From Kurthia senegalensis (GTDB lineage Bacteria > Bacillota > Bacilli > Bacillales_A > Planococcaceae), in assembly GCF_000285595.1 (NCBI RefSeq), contig NZ_HE611070.1, positions 66,933-130,932 of the forward strand: a DNA stretch of 64,000 bases, read 5' to 3'. Shown piece after piece: positions 8,070 to 17,089 of this stretch (its first letter is position 1; each line of letters starts with the position of its first letter). Below the pieces are notes generated by a model that worked only from the letters and a program-made list of their open reading frames with translations, searched no databases and was not told where the DNA came from. Both the position numbers and the translations under genes were made by a program.

Positions 8070-9096
8070 CGCCCTTTCGTTGAATTAAATATAAGAAGAA
8101 TGGTCCGCCTAAAAAGGCTAATAAAATACCGACCGGCAACTCAATTGGATCGAATACCGTACGTGCAATCATATCTGCAAATACGACAATCAATGCCCCG
8201 CCAATCGCAGACGTCGGTACTAAGTAGCGATCATCTGTACCGATAATTAAGCGTAAAATATGTGGAACGACTAAACCGACAAACCCGATTAAGCCCGACA
8301 CACTTACAGCAATCCCTGCTAATAACGCACTGAGTACGATTAAGCAAAAACGAATCAGTTCTACACGATGTCCTAAAAGCTTCGCAACATCATCACCTAA
8401 ACGTAAAACGCGAATATGTTTCACAGAAAACATCGAAATGACGATTGCAGCAATCGCATAATACACAATCATATTAAACTGCGACCAACCGACACCCGCG
8501 ATTCCTCCTGATAACCAAGGAAGTGCAGCTTGTACACGGTCACTATAAAGAAGCATCAGCGCATTCGTACCAGCACCGACAATCGCATTGACTGCCACAC
8601 CAACAAGTACGATTTTTACAGGTGTCGCGCCACCTTTCCATGCGATTAAATAAATAAGCAATGCCGTAACAAATGCACCGAGAAATGCAGCTAGTGGCAA
8701 TAAATTTAATAAGTTTGGAAAAATAATCATAATCGTAATCGCGGCAATCCCAGCACCTGAAGACACCCCAATAATTCCAGGGTCTGCTAATGGATTTCGC
8801 ATAATTGCTTGTAAAATAGCACCTGCAATCGCTAAACAAGCACCGACGAGCATACCAATTAATAATCTAGGGAATCGTAGTTCCCAAATGACCCGACGTT
8901 CGAGTGAATCGTCAGCAGACGTTAACCCGTGCCAAATATCAGACATTGAAAATTTCACAGGTCCAATCATTAAACTTAAAATTGAAGAGATTAAGAGCAG
9001 TGCAATCAAAATAATAATCGTCCATACTCTCTTTTTCGCTAAAGGATGCGCTTGTTTAGTTGTAGATTGCTCATCCTTCTGTTGTACGACTACCAT
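8056..9096 (-). CDS. FecCD-family ABC permease
   Basis: A 346-aa permease with about ten membrane helices, the standard BtuC/FecCD size. Recognisable segments include ELRFPRLLIGMLVGACLAIAGAILQ (helix 2), NPLADPGIIGVSSGAG and GLIGFVGLVVPHILRLIIGTD, the ATPase-contact loop near residue 275. It probably acts as a homodimer fed by the lipoprotein encoded just upstream (three-base gap). The first 25 residues form a charged cytosolic tail. Confidence 0.88.
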   Translation of the reverse strand: MVVVQQKDEQSTTKQAHPLAKKRVWTIIILIALLLISSILSLMIGPVKFSMSDIWHGLTSADDSLERRVIWELRFPRLLIGMLVGACLAIAGAILQAIMRNPLADPGIIGVSSGAGIAAITIMIIFPNLLNLLPLAAFLGAFVTALLIYLIAWKGGATPVKIVLVGVAVNAIVGAGTNALMLLYSDRVQAALPWLSGGIAGVGWSQFNMIVYYAIAAIVISMFSVKHIRVLRLGDDVAKLLGHRVELIRFCLIVLSALLAGIAVSVSGLIGFVGLVVPHILRLIIGTDDRYLVPTSAIGGALIVVFADMIARTVFDPIELPVGILLAFLGGPFFLYLIQRKGDERA

Positions 9097-9099
9097 CTT

Positions 9100-10032
9100 T
9101 TACTGCACCTCGTTCAATTGCTTTTGCATTTCATCTAATGCAGCAGTTACTTTTGTTCCTGGATTTTGACCGAATAACTCAGCACTCAAAATAATGACAC
9201 GATCATTTTTAACAGCGTCTAAATTTTTCCACGCTGCATTCTGGTTCATTTCTTTTTCAAATGCTTTTTTCACTGCATCTGGATCACTATGCGTAATTAG
9301 CATAACGACTTCCGGGTTCGCTTCGACGATTTTTTCTGTACTTATACTTGCATAATTCGGATATTTATCGGCTTTCGGGAAAGCAGAGGCGATATTTTCA
9401 CCACCTGCTTTTTCTAAAATATCACCGACTAAAGATGTCGGTAACGCAGCTAAAAACGTACCCGGTGCTCCGTAAACGAGTAATGTACGTACACGTTCAG
9501 TTGATTTTTCTAACGTATCGACATGCTCCGTAATATCCGCATTTATTTTTTTCGCTTCATTTTCTTTTTCTAAAATATCACCCAACAACGTCACATTTTC
9601 TTGAATATCTTCAATAGAATCAGCTTTCGTATAAACGACTTTAGATCCTTGGTTTTCAACAGTCGGTGCATATTGTTTAAACGATTCTTGTGCGAAGAAA
9701 ACATCGGCATGTGCCAGTACTATTTTTTCAAGGGAAGGTGTGTGAGGATTTCCAATTTCAGCGATTTTCTTCACTTCTTCTGGAACCGTACCCGTCATCG
9801 TTGGACGACCTACGACATTCGCATCTAACGCTAATAACGTATCAACATCTCCAGGGCTTAATGCCGCAACAGATTCTGGTACTTTCGTTAGCTCTACTTT
9901 ATTTCCAGCTCGGTCAGTTACCGATATGATCGCATCTCCTGCTTTTGTTGATGAGTCTGATAACTGTCCTCCGCAAGCTGCCAGTGCGATTGAAAAACAT
10001 GCCACGGCAGAAAGTTTTAAATATTTATTCAT
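9100..10032 (-). CDS. iron/haem-binding lipoprotein of an ABC importer
   Basis: A 310-aa solute-binding protein with a lipoprotein signal ending in LAAC at Cys20. A class III (FecB/HmuT-type) fold follows: ITVTD-like strand ISVTDRAGNKVEL (about 36-48), KVPESVAALSP, and the long linking helix near residue 165. The conserved late segment NPEVVMLITHSDP matches the family. It is the first gene of the operon, behind a promoter overlapped by a Fur box (10107-10135) and with a GGGAGG ribosome site. The ligand is likely haem, given isdG downstream, but a siderophore is possible. Confidence 0.85.
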   Translation of the reverse strand: MNKYLKLSAVACFSIALAACGGQLSDSSTKAGDAIISVTDRAGNKVELTKVPESVAALSPGDVDTLLALDANVVGRPTMTGTVPEEVKKIAEIGNPHTPSLEKIVLAHADVFFAQESFKQYAPTVENQGSKVVYTKADSIEDIQENVTLLGDILEKENEAKKINADITEHVDTLEKSTERVRTLLVYGAPGTFLAALPTSLVGDILEKAGGENIASAFPKADKYPNYASISTEKIVEANPEVVMLITHSDPDAVKKAFEKEMNQNAAWKNLDAVKNDRVIILSAELFGQNPGTKVTAALDEMQKQLNEVQ

Positions 10033-10106
10033 GTTCTAATCCTCCCGCAACATTTTATAAGTTATATTTCTCAAAACTAATTGATAAACGTTTTCATTTA
10101 AACCCA

Positions 10107-10135
10107 ATGTTACTTACAGTGAGAATCATTGTCAA
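10107..10135 (-). promoter_or_regulatory. Fur-box-covered promoter of the iron/haem operon
   Basis: In minus-strand reading: -35 TTGACA (10130-10135), a 17-base spacer and -10 TAACAT (10107-10112). TGAGAATCATTGTCA (10120-10134) matches the 7-1-7 Fur box TGATAATNATTATCA at 12 of 14 positions and covers the -35 and spacer. Iron-bound Fur would block RNA polymerase. Confidence 0.75.
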
Positions 10136-10500
10136 TTGAATTTTTGGAAAAAATTAAAAACAGTATTTTTTCAATAAATATCTTTGAAAAGTGACTTTTT
10201 TATCGAATTATCATTTTTTTACTATCAGAAACGTGTCAAGAACCATTTAAATAGACTTTTTTTCTTTCCAATTATTTATTAGCATTCTCAATTACGATAG
10301 CATAATCCCTTTTACTTTTTAGCTGTAAAACGTTGTAATCATCAACAATCAATTAAAACATGTCCCCCTCCCTACACCCGGATGTTACGCTACATGTTAT
10401 TTTTTCATATGTACCTTTTAATAAACTCCCTTAACTCTTCAATAATTAAGTGTTAATTTTTTGCTTTAACACTACGTCTCCATCTTATAAAATACGACAT
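10136..10500. other. gene-free AT-rich stretch
   Basis: About 365 bases between the iron operon promoter and the terminator of the next gene. I see no open frame with a ribosome site and no clear RNA structure. Confidence 0.5.
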
Positions 10501-10542
10501 AAAAAAACACAGCCCGCTTATTTTCATAAGACGGCACTGTGT
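10501..10542 (-). terminator. terminator after the acidic hypothetical gene
   Basis: A stem of about 15 bp with a few mismatches (ACACAG...CTTAT against ATAAG...CTGTGT), followed by U7 on the minus strand. It lies 11 bases past the gene's stop. Confidence 0.75.
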
Positions 10543-10552
10543 CATTTATTTT

Positions 10553-11959
10553 CTAACCTACATTTTCTTCGAATTCCATTTGACCTGTTTGAGCATCGAT
10601 TTTCAATAGCTCTGTTTTGCCATCGTTGTAGCAAATTTCATACGCTAACGTATAAATAGGGAAGTCATCATTACTTTCAATAACACGTACTAAACGAACG
10701 TCACCGAAGTCGACATACATACTATTCGCTACTTGAAGTGATACGGTCGTTTCAGCTGTTAATGTCGTTTCAAGAGACTCATCTAAACGAGAAATATTAC
10801 TATCGCGGATGATCCCTGTATACACGCCCACGTCAACATGAACATTGTATTCATCTAATACAATGCCCCCTACTTTTCGAATGAATGAAAACGTACGGAA
10901 AGGCTCAAAATCATTTTCTTCATCATCGTCATCTTCGTCATCAAGCTCACCGTTTGCCTCTAATTCTTTAAAAAATGCTAACTCTTCTTCCGTTAGTTGT
11001 TCTTCAGGCATTTGTTCTTCCAACTCGAATTTTTTATGGATGTCACCGACCGTTAATTCTAAAAATTGTTTCGCACGATCTGTTAATTGTTCGACAGATA
11101 ATTCTTCTTGTACATGTTTCCATGGTGTTACAGATTCATAAACTGTATCGTACTCATTTCGTTGATTAATGCGTACAATTGATGAATCTTCTTCTGATAA
11201 TGTATGCCAAACTTGCACACCTTCTTCATCTTCCATAATCATGTCAGATGTAATGCCTAACAGTTGTGGTAATGATGTCGAAACTTCCACTTTTTCAAAA
11301 GGAGCGGTTGCAAGTGTTTCACCGTCTTCTTCTAACGTTTGTTTTTCAAACACACGACCGTCTACGCCAACGACAACTTCTTTCATCTTAGGAACATAAA
11401 CGACTTTTAATTCCTCTACGTCTTGCTCTACTTCCACTGCCAGCAGCATTTCTTTACGTAAAATATCTTTCGCTTGGCTCGCTGTAATTTCAATTTCTGG
11501 ATATGTTAGTTGATAATAACCACGGTTAAAAATAGCTGAGCTGACGAATCCTTGGCTATTAATTTCAACACTTACTCCTGATTGGGGAATTGGTAGTTGC
11601 AATGTGTTATCGAATTGTTCAAACGTAATTAAATACGTATCATCTACCCATTGTTTCGTATTCACATATTTAATTTTGCTCGTGAAGAAATCTTCCGCAA
11701 ACTCTTGTGCTATTTCAATTAAGTCGTTTAACTCTAAACGTTCAAATTCGTCTAATGAAATATCATTATGTTCCATAATTTCTTCCATATCGATTAATAC
11801 ATTTACTAACTTTCCTTCATCTGAAAGTTCTACTTGTCCATATGTGAAGTCACGACGTGCATCTAAGATTTCACCAATTTCCATGTCTTCATCCATTTCA
11901 ATTTTAATCGCTGGACGCCCGAGCATGTATTCTTTGATTTTCATTTCTAGTTCTATCAT
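10553..11959 (-). CDS. acidic protein of unknown function, possible YcdB/PepSY-like domains
   Basis: A 468-aa protein with no signal peptide or membrane helix. It is strongly acidic, with a run of about 12 Asp/Glu near residue 345. Two similar alpha/beta modules appear to repeat (SQAKDILRKEM...VVYVPKMKEVVVGVDG and a later copy). The C-terminus (IYTLAYEICYNDGKTELLKIDAQTGQMEF) resembles a PepSY/YcdB-type strand pair. I chose the internal ATG at 11959 because an AGAGG site precedes it and the first ATG has none. It is monocistronic, ending in the terminator at 10501-10542. The function is unknown; the domain resemblance is weak. Confidence 0.6.
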   Translation of the reverse strand: MIELEMKIKEYMLGRPAIKIEMDEDMEIGEILDARRDFTYGQVELSDEGKLVNVLIDMEEIMEHNDISLDEFERLELNDLIEIAQEFAEDFFTSKIKYVNTKQWVDDTYLITFEQFDNTLQLPIPQSGVSVEINSQGFVSSAIFNRGYYQLTYPEIEITASQAKDILRKEMLLAVEVEQDVEELKVVYVPKMKEVVVGVDGRVFEKQTLEEDGETLATAPFEKVEVSTSLPQLLGITSDMIMEDEEGVQVWHTLSEEDSSIVRINQRNEYDTVYESVTPWKHVQEELSVEQLTDRAKQFLELTVGDIHKKFELEEQMPEEQLTEEELAFFKELEANGELDDEDDDDEENDFEPFRTFSFIRKVGGIVLDEYNVHVDVGVYTGIIRDSNISRLDESLETTLTAETTVSLQVANSMYVDFGDVRLVRVIESNDDFPIYTLAYEICYNDGKTELLKIDAQTGQMEFEENVG

Positions 11960-12070
11960 TATGCTTATTCCTCTCATCGTTGTTTCTGTATGTTCATCAT
12001 ATCATGTTTCGTTCTGAAATAAGCCTTCTATTACAATAGTTGTACAAAAATACCATCATTTTAATATAAA

Positions 12071-12098
12071 AAAAGGCTATGTATATACATAACCTTTT
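12071..12098 (-). terminator. terminator after the ATP-grasp gene
   Basis: Near-perfect stem AAAAGG.TATGTATA around a short centre, with U7 following on the minus strand. The uncorrected reading frame runs straight through it, which supports the frame correction proposed for the ATP-grasp gene. Confidence 0.75.
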
Positions 12099-12102
12099 CC
12101 CA

Positions 12103-13276
12103 TTATTGTGCTACGACAACCCCTGTATTTAAAAGAGCTTTTTTCATAACGTTCAATTTCTTCTAATTTTTGTGCATACCAAATGCAAACAAATGTAGAG
12201 GGTTCTTTTTCTTCTAATAAGTCGCCGTCATAATAACTCAAGGGCAATAGCACACCCTGTGCTACGTAATCCGCTAACATATTGTAAAAAGCTTCATTGT
12301 CATCAACCGAGGCTGCATCGTATGTGAAAAACTTCGCAACAGGTCGCTCGAATGAATCATAATACAAGAGCATCGAAGTGGAACCATTTAAACGGAAATT
12401 CAAATCAATCGCTTGAACTTGTCCGTCAGCAGTCCAAAGTAAATCAAATCCAGCTACGCCAACATACCCTTTATCAATACCGACTTGCATAATCTGTCTA
12501 CCCGCTTCAATGACTTGTTCGGGTACATCAGAGACGATTACATTTCCGGCATATAAACCTTCGTCATTGGTAATTTGTACAGACGTCCCTAAATATTGCA
12601 AACCGATTTTTTCGCTATACGCATATTGGCATGAATAATTTTCAAGTTCTTCAACGTATTTTTCAATGATGACTGACTTTGACCCTTCTTGCATGAAGAG
12701 CTTTTTCGCTTTTTCAAGTTGTTCATCAGTATGACAAATTTGCACCCCATACCCCCCCGCAGTAGGCGTATCATCACCCGGTTTTAAAACGAGAGGCAAC
12801 GTCCATTTCTTCAGTTCTTTTTGCAAATAGTTGCTTTCAACAACCGTCCGTTTTGGAATGAATTGCTTCGGTACAATTTCACTTAAGTACGCTTTACTAT
12901 TCAAATAATTTAATAAATCTGCGTCCATCCAATAGGCATCTCGATCTAGTGTCTTCTTATCGTGAATATATTGTAAAACGACTTTTTTTCCTTTATCTTC
13001 CCACATTTTTAACACTTCATCGTATTGCTCTTTCGAACGATACACATAAGGTTGTTCTTGAAAATGTAGTCCAGCTAATTGGAAAAGTTGGCGTGCTTTT
13101 TCTGACTGTGTAGCCGCATGTACGAGAACAGGAACGTCCGCAATTAAAGACTCCCTTGCTGATAATGCATTCAGCTTATTTTCACTCGGCATCCATGGGT
13201 TATTTTCATGAGCTGGTCGTACAGTAACTACAACATCGCCATAAATATCTCGAATTGTATACTTTGGTTTCATCAT
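12103..13276 (-). CDS. ATP-grasp carboxylate-amine ligase, frame broken near its end
   Basis: About 390 residues after correction. ATP-grasp features: LPLVLKPGDDTPTAGGYGV (phosphate-binding loop, about 168-186), SVIIEKYVEELENYSCQY (adenine/ribose contacts) and the metal-binding end AIDLNFRLNGSTS. The enzyme joins a carboxylate to an amine using ATP, but its substrates are unknown. A T6 run (12139-12144, plus strand) appears one base too long. Removing it ends the protein as EKALLNTGVVVAQ, just before the terminator. I start at the MMKP Met (13276), one base after the M20 stop, so the two proteins are co-translated. The pairing of ligase and hydrolase suggests synthesis and turnover of one amide or dipeptide. 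Confidence 0.7.
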
Positions 13277-13277
13277 A

Positions 13278-14489
13278 TTAAATACTCCAATCTGTAAAAG
13301 TTTGTTGTTGTACAATCTCTTGATGAGTTTCTTTAATACGCTCTTTTAAGTTAGGATCCTCCATTATTTCAAGTCCTGTAAACGCTAATGCTTTTGCAGA
13401 TAATACCATCGCGGCATCTGCTTTCGGAGATGCGGCAGCATCACAAAATTCCTTCGTATGACCAATCAATGTAGAAGATCCTATTTTTATGTGCGGATGG
13501 ATTGTTGGGATGACTTGACTTACATTCCCTGTATCCGTCGCGCCGAAACCGAAATCACCGTCGCTAAACTTCTCTCCTAATTGTTCAGCATGTTGTCTAA
13601 ATACGCGGTCTAGTTCATCGTGAACGAAAAAGTCATCTACACCATTTTGAATAAATGAAAAAGTCATCGTCGCACCTGTTTGCAACGCAGCGCCTTCTGC
13701 AATCTGCTTAATGCGTTTCGTTAAGTCATTTAAATGTTGTCTACTACGCGCTCGTGTAAAGAAGCGCGCTTTCGTATAAGCCGGAATGATATTCGGTGCT
13801 TGCCCACCATCTAATATGACCCCGTGTACGCGATCTGTATCGAGCATTTGTTGACGGTAGGCATTCACACCGTTGTAAAATTGCAACATCGCATCAAGTG
13901 CATTAATACCATCATGAGGATTTTCTGACGCGTGTGCAGGCTTCCCGAAGTATTCAACTTCAAACACATCGACAGCAAGCGTCGGAATCGTATCATAACT
14001 ATCTGCACCTGGATGAACCATCAATGCGACATCGACATCTTTAAAATGGCCATCTTTAACGAATGCTGCCTTTGCACTACCATTCACCCCTCCTTCTTCT
14101 GCTGGTGTGCCGAACACTTTTACTTTCCCTCCAACTTCATCAGCTACAGATTTCAAAGCAATGCCGGCTGCACAAGATGTCGTGCCAATCATATTGTGTC
14201 CACACGCATGTCCTAAACTCGGTAGCGCATCGTATTCAGCTAAATAACCGATGACCGCACCTTCCTTACCTGTGTCGTATGTTGCGATAAAACCTGTATC
14301 GTAATTTGAAATATTAAAATCAATTTGAAACCCTGCATGTTCTAAAAAATCCGTAAGCGTTCTGGAAGCGAAAAATTCTTCATTCCCTACTTCTGGACGC
14401 GCGTGAATTTGGTGACTAATATCGACCATGCGCGATGCGAGTTGGTCGACTTTCGAAACGATTTTTTGTTTTCGTTGTTCAAATGTCAT
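13278..14489 (-). CDS. M20-family metal-dependent amidohydrolase
   Basis: A 403-aa cytosolic enzyme of the M20 (aminoacylase/PM20D2-like) group. Metal ligands are recognisable: HACGHNM (about 96-102), GTPAEEGG (catalytic Glu, about 129-136), MVHPG and the late GHTKEF. The dimerisation domain begins near FGKPAHASENPHDGINALDA. It hydrolyses an amide bond of an acyl-amino acid or dipeptide; the substrate is not evident. It is the first gene of a pair with the ATP-grasp ligase, whose start is coupled to its stop. Confidence 0.82.
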   Translation of the reverse strand: MTFEQRKQKIVSKVDQLASRMVDISHQIHARPEVGNEEFFASRTLTDFLEHAGFQIDFNISNYDTGFIATYDTGKEGAVIGYLAEYDALPSLGHACGHNMIGTTSCAAGIALKSVADEVGGKVKVFGTPAEEGGVNGSAKAAFVKDGHFKDVDVALMVHPGADSYDTIPTLAVDVFEVEYFGKPAHASENPHDGINALDAMLQFYNGVNAYRQQMLDTDRVHGVILDGGQAPNIIPAYTKARFFTRARSRQHLNDLTKRIKQIAEGAALQTGATMTFSFIQNGVDDFFVHDELDRVFRQHAEQLGEKFSDGDFGFGATDTGNVSQVIPTIHPHIKIGSSTLIGHTKEFCDAAASPKADAAMVLSAKALAFTGLEIMEDPNLKERIKETHQEIVQQQTFTDWSI

Positions 14490-14553
14490 ATACTAACCGC
14501 CTTTATTTAAACAGAATATTTTGTCTATTTTACCATAAATAAAATGAACATAT

Positions 14554-14617
14554 AAAAAAGAGCCCTCTTTTCAAAAAGATGGTTTAGGTCATCTTTCTAA
14601 AAAAAGAGCTCTTTTTT
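14554..14617. terminator. two-layer bidirectional terminator
   Basis: Outer arms AAAAAAGAGC and GCTCTTTTTT enclose an inner AAAGATG/CATCTTT stem. It can stop the MFS transcript on the minus strand, and any plus-strand transcript reaching it. Confidence 0.75.
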
Positions 14618-14685
14618 CGCTAGTACTTCCATCATTCGAAAATGGATCCTTACCGCTCCACTGTCAGCGAATCGGTAAGAACATA

Positions 14686-15873
14686 CTACGCTACATGTCG
14701 ACGATTTTTACGTGACACGAAAATGTATAAAATAAGGGCTAAAACGATGAAGCCGAGTGCTGTCATATACATTGTTGAATAATCTGTTGCACCTGCAATT
14801 GCACCCATCACAGCTGCACCAATCGCCATACCTAAGTCCATTGAGTTAAAGAATACTGAACTTGCTACCCCAACACGAGCTGGAGGTACAGAAGATATTA
14901 CTTCTGTTTGATAAATTGGTGTTACTGAACCGTAACCGATTCCGATAATTGCACCTGCTAAAATAAGCATCCAACCAGTTGTCGTCATTTGTAAGACGAA
15001 CATACCGATAGCGAAAATAATTAAACAAATAAATACGATATATTTTGAACCGTATTGGTCTGCTGCTTTACCGACGAATGGACGACAAATCAACATACAA
15101 ATTGCATAAACGATAAAGAAGTAACTAGCTGCCGTTACTAAGTCTAGTCCTTTTGCGAATAAAGATAAGAACGCTGAAATACTTGAATAAGCAATCGCTG
15201 AAATTAGTGTCATAGCGCCGTATGGAATCGTACGTGGATCAACGATATTGCTCCAAGAGAATTTCACTTTCTTCGCATTCGGATCTGGCTGATCGTTCGG
15301 AATTGTAATGACTAATGCGAGTAAAATGTTGACGACTGATAAAATAGCACATGTTGCGAACATAACGTGATATGAACCTGCACTTGCAAATTGAAGACCG
15401 ATTACCGGCCCAAGTACCATCGCAAGACCCATCGCCATTGAATAAAAACTTAACCCTTCCGCACGACGAGTGATTGGAATTAATTCCGCACTGACCGCAC
15501 CTTTGACCGTTGTAATAACACCGAATGTAATCCCGTGAATCGCACGAATTACAAGTAATACTGTAAATGAATCAACTACGAAGTAAAGCAAACAAGCAAC
15601 GAAAAATGCTGCTGTAGAATAAATTAAAATTTTCTTTTGAGAAAACTTACTAATCCAACCTCCAGCAACGGGACGAACGAGAATAGCAAAGATTAAAAAT
15701 ACCGTTAATAACCATCCTGCTTTATCTGAAGAAACGCCCAGTTTCTCGGTAATATAGAGTGGTAAAGCCGTTAATAAAATGTAGAATACTAAAAAGATGA
15801 AGAGACTCATTACGGTAATGTTAATGAAGTTCTTCGTCCATAAAGGTTCTTTTTGTGTAGACACCTCATGCAT
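14686..15873 (-). CDS. major facilitator superfamily transporter
   Basis: A 395-aa membrane protein with 12 predicted helices in two halves. The loop 2-3 signature region is VRPVAGGWISKFSQKK and its repeat is RPFVGKAADQYGSK. The long central loop (IPNDQPDPNAKKVKFS) separates the halves. It resembles proton-driven efflux carriers of the multidrug/arabinose-efflux type, with no visible substrate clue. I start at Met 15873 (AAAGGAG a few bases upstream) rather than the earlier in-frame Met, which lacks a site. It is transcribed away from a LysR gene across a shared control region. Confidence 0.8.
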   Translation of the reverse strand: MHEVSTQKEPLWTKNFINITVMSLFIFLVFYILLTALPLYITEKLGVSSDKAGWLLTVFLIFAILVRPVAGGWISKFSQKKILIYSTAAFFVACLLYFVVDSFTVLLVIRAIHGITFGVITTVKGAVSAELIPITRRAEGLSFYSMAMGLAMVLGPVIGLQFASAGSYHVMFATCAILSVVNILLALVITIPNDQPDPNAKKVKFSWSNIVDPRTIPYGAMTLISAIAYSSISAFLSLFAKGLDLVTAASYFFIVYAICMLICRPFVGKAADQYGSKYIVFICLIIFAIGMFVLQMTTTGWMLILAGAIIGIGYGSVTPIYQTEVISSVPPARVGVASSVFFNSMDLGMAIGAAVMGAIAGATDYSTMYMTALGFIVLALILYIFVSRKNRRHVA

Positions 15874-15979
15874 CTCCTTTAATTTAATTACTATGAATAC
15901 TCGTCCAAAAAATATGCAGCGGCATGCGCTACATCGACTCATTTATTATAGTACTATTCAAGCTATGATGAATAATTGT

Positions 15980-16004
15980 ATTATGCATACAATCTATGCA
16001 TAAT
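15980..16004. promoter_or_regulatory. LysR-type operator between the divergent genes
   Basis: A perfect 10-bp inverted repeat, ATTATGCATA and TATGCATAAT, separated by five bases. It lies between the MFS and LysR starts, where LysR regulators usually bind both to repress their own gene and to activate the divergent one. Confidence 0.55.
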
Positions 16005-16023
16005 ACTCATATGGAGGTGTGTT

Positions 16024-16905
16024 ATGGAATTTTATCAACTAATATATTTTGAAACACTCGCAAAAGTCGGCAATATTTCTCATGCTGCTGAACGTTTATC
16101 TTTATCTCAATCAGCACTTAGTCGTTCGATACAAAACTTAGAAAAAGAAGTTGGTTGTCCGTTATTTACTCGCGAAAGTCGAGGCGTCACATTAAATAAA
16201 TACGGAGAAATTTTTCTTGAGCATGCCTTGAATGCCTTAAATGAAATTAAAACGGCGGAACATCGTATTCAAGATTTAATTAGCCCAACACACGGCACGA
16301 TTCGACTCGCATTTACGCAACCACTTACGTCTGATTATATTCCTGCCATCATTTCAGAATTCAATAAACTGTACCCTAACATTACGTTTAAACTTTACCA
16401 AGACATCACACAAAAAATTGTGAAACAAATACTTCGAAATGAAATCGATGTTGGTTTTTGTTCTCCCTTCTCTACGAATAATTCAATTGAAAAACATATT
16501 ATATTAGAAGAAGAGCTTATGGTACTCGTTCCTCAAAATCATAGTTTAAGTAAACGAAAAGCGATTTTACTAGAAGAAATTGCCCTCGAAAAATTTATCG
16601 TCTTCAAAGAAGAAACATCTTTACGCGAAGTAACCGATGATATTTGTGAAAAAGCTGGATTCAAACCGAATGTCGTTTTTGAAGGCATTGCTGAAAAATC
16701 TATTATTGATCTCGTGAGTAAAAATTTCGGTGTCGCCATTTTACCAGTTGGCATTAATTTATTTGATTATCCAGTCGTACCATTGACAATTTTAAACAAA
16801 CCGATTCACCATCATACACAAATCATTTGGGCAAAAGACCGCTATATGTCGCCTGCTATGCGAAATTTCATCGATTTCGTCGTACAATCACTTCCAGATA
16901 AATAA
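16024..16905 (+). CDS. LysR-family transcriptional regulator
   Basis: A 293-aa regulator. The N-terminal winged helix shows the family pattern (FETLAKVGNISHAAERLSLSQSALSRSIQNLEKEVGCPLFTRESRGV, residues 8-54, shown here in pieces of the helix-turn-helix). A two-lobed effector domain follows from about residue 88 (IRLAFTQPLTSDYIPAIISEF). The start at 16024 is set by GGAGGTG nine bases upstream. It probably senses a substrate of the divergent MFS carrier. Confidence 0.85.
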   Translation: MEFYQLIYFETLAKVGNISHAAERLSLSQSALSRSIQNLEKEVGCPLFTRESRGVTLNKYGEIFLEHALNALNEIKTAEHRIQDLISPTHGTIRLAFTQPLTSDYIPAIISEFNKLYPNITFKLYQDITQKIVKQILRNEIDVGFCSPFSTNNSIEKHIILEEELMVLVPQNHSLSKRKAILLEEIALEKFIVFKEETSLREVTDDICEKAGFKPNVVFEGIAEKSIIDLVSKNFGVAILPVGINLFDYPVVPLTILNKPIHHHTQIIWAKDRYMSPAMRNFIDFVVQSLPDK

Positions 16906-16998
16906 TGAACATTTTCTGATGAATGATTCTTTTTGTACGGTTTAGAGTAATTTTACACTTTAATAAATAATTTTTTTAAAAAATTTCAGTAAAAAGCT

Positions 16999-17027
16999 TT
17001 GACAACGCTACCATTTTGTTGTAAATT
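16999..17027 (+). promoter_or_regulatory. guaC promoter
   Basis: -35 TTGACA (16999-17004), 17-base spacer, -10 TAAATT (17022-17027). An imperfect inverted repeat CGAAC...TATTCG (17037-17070) begins about where transcription should start, so it may be an operator or a leader hairpin. Confidence 0.65.
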
Positions 17028-17089
17028 ACCAAAGGACGAACATTTTATTAAATATAAAAAATAATATTCGCTTTTTAGGAGTGTTTTTA

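Noticed and set aside
10084-10098. Possible catabolite (cre) site before the iron operon
   Set aside because: The palindrome GATAAACGTTTTC misses two key positions of the cre consensus, and it lies downstream of the -10; not enough to call.
16906-17089. Purine riboswitch before guaC
   Set aside because: The conserved loop sequences of the purine aptamer are not present.
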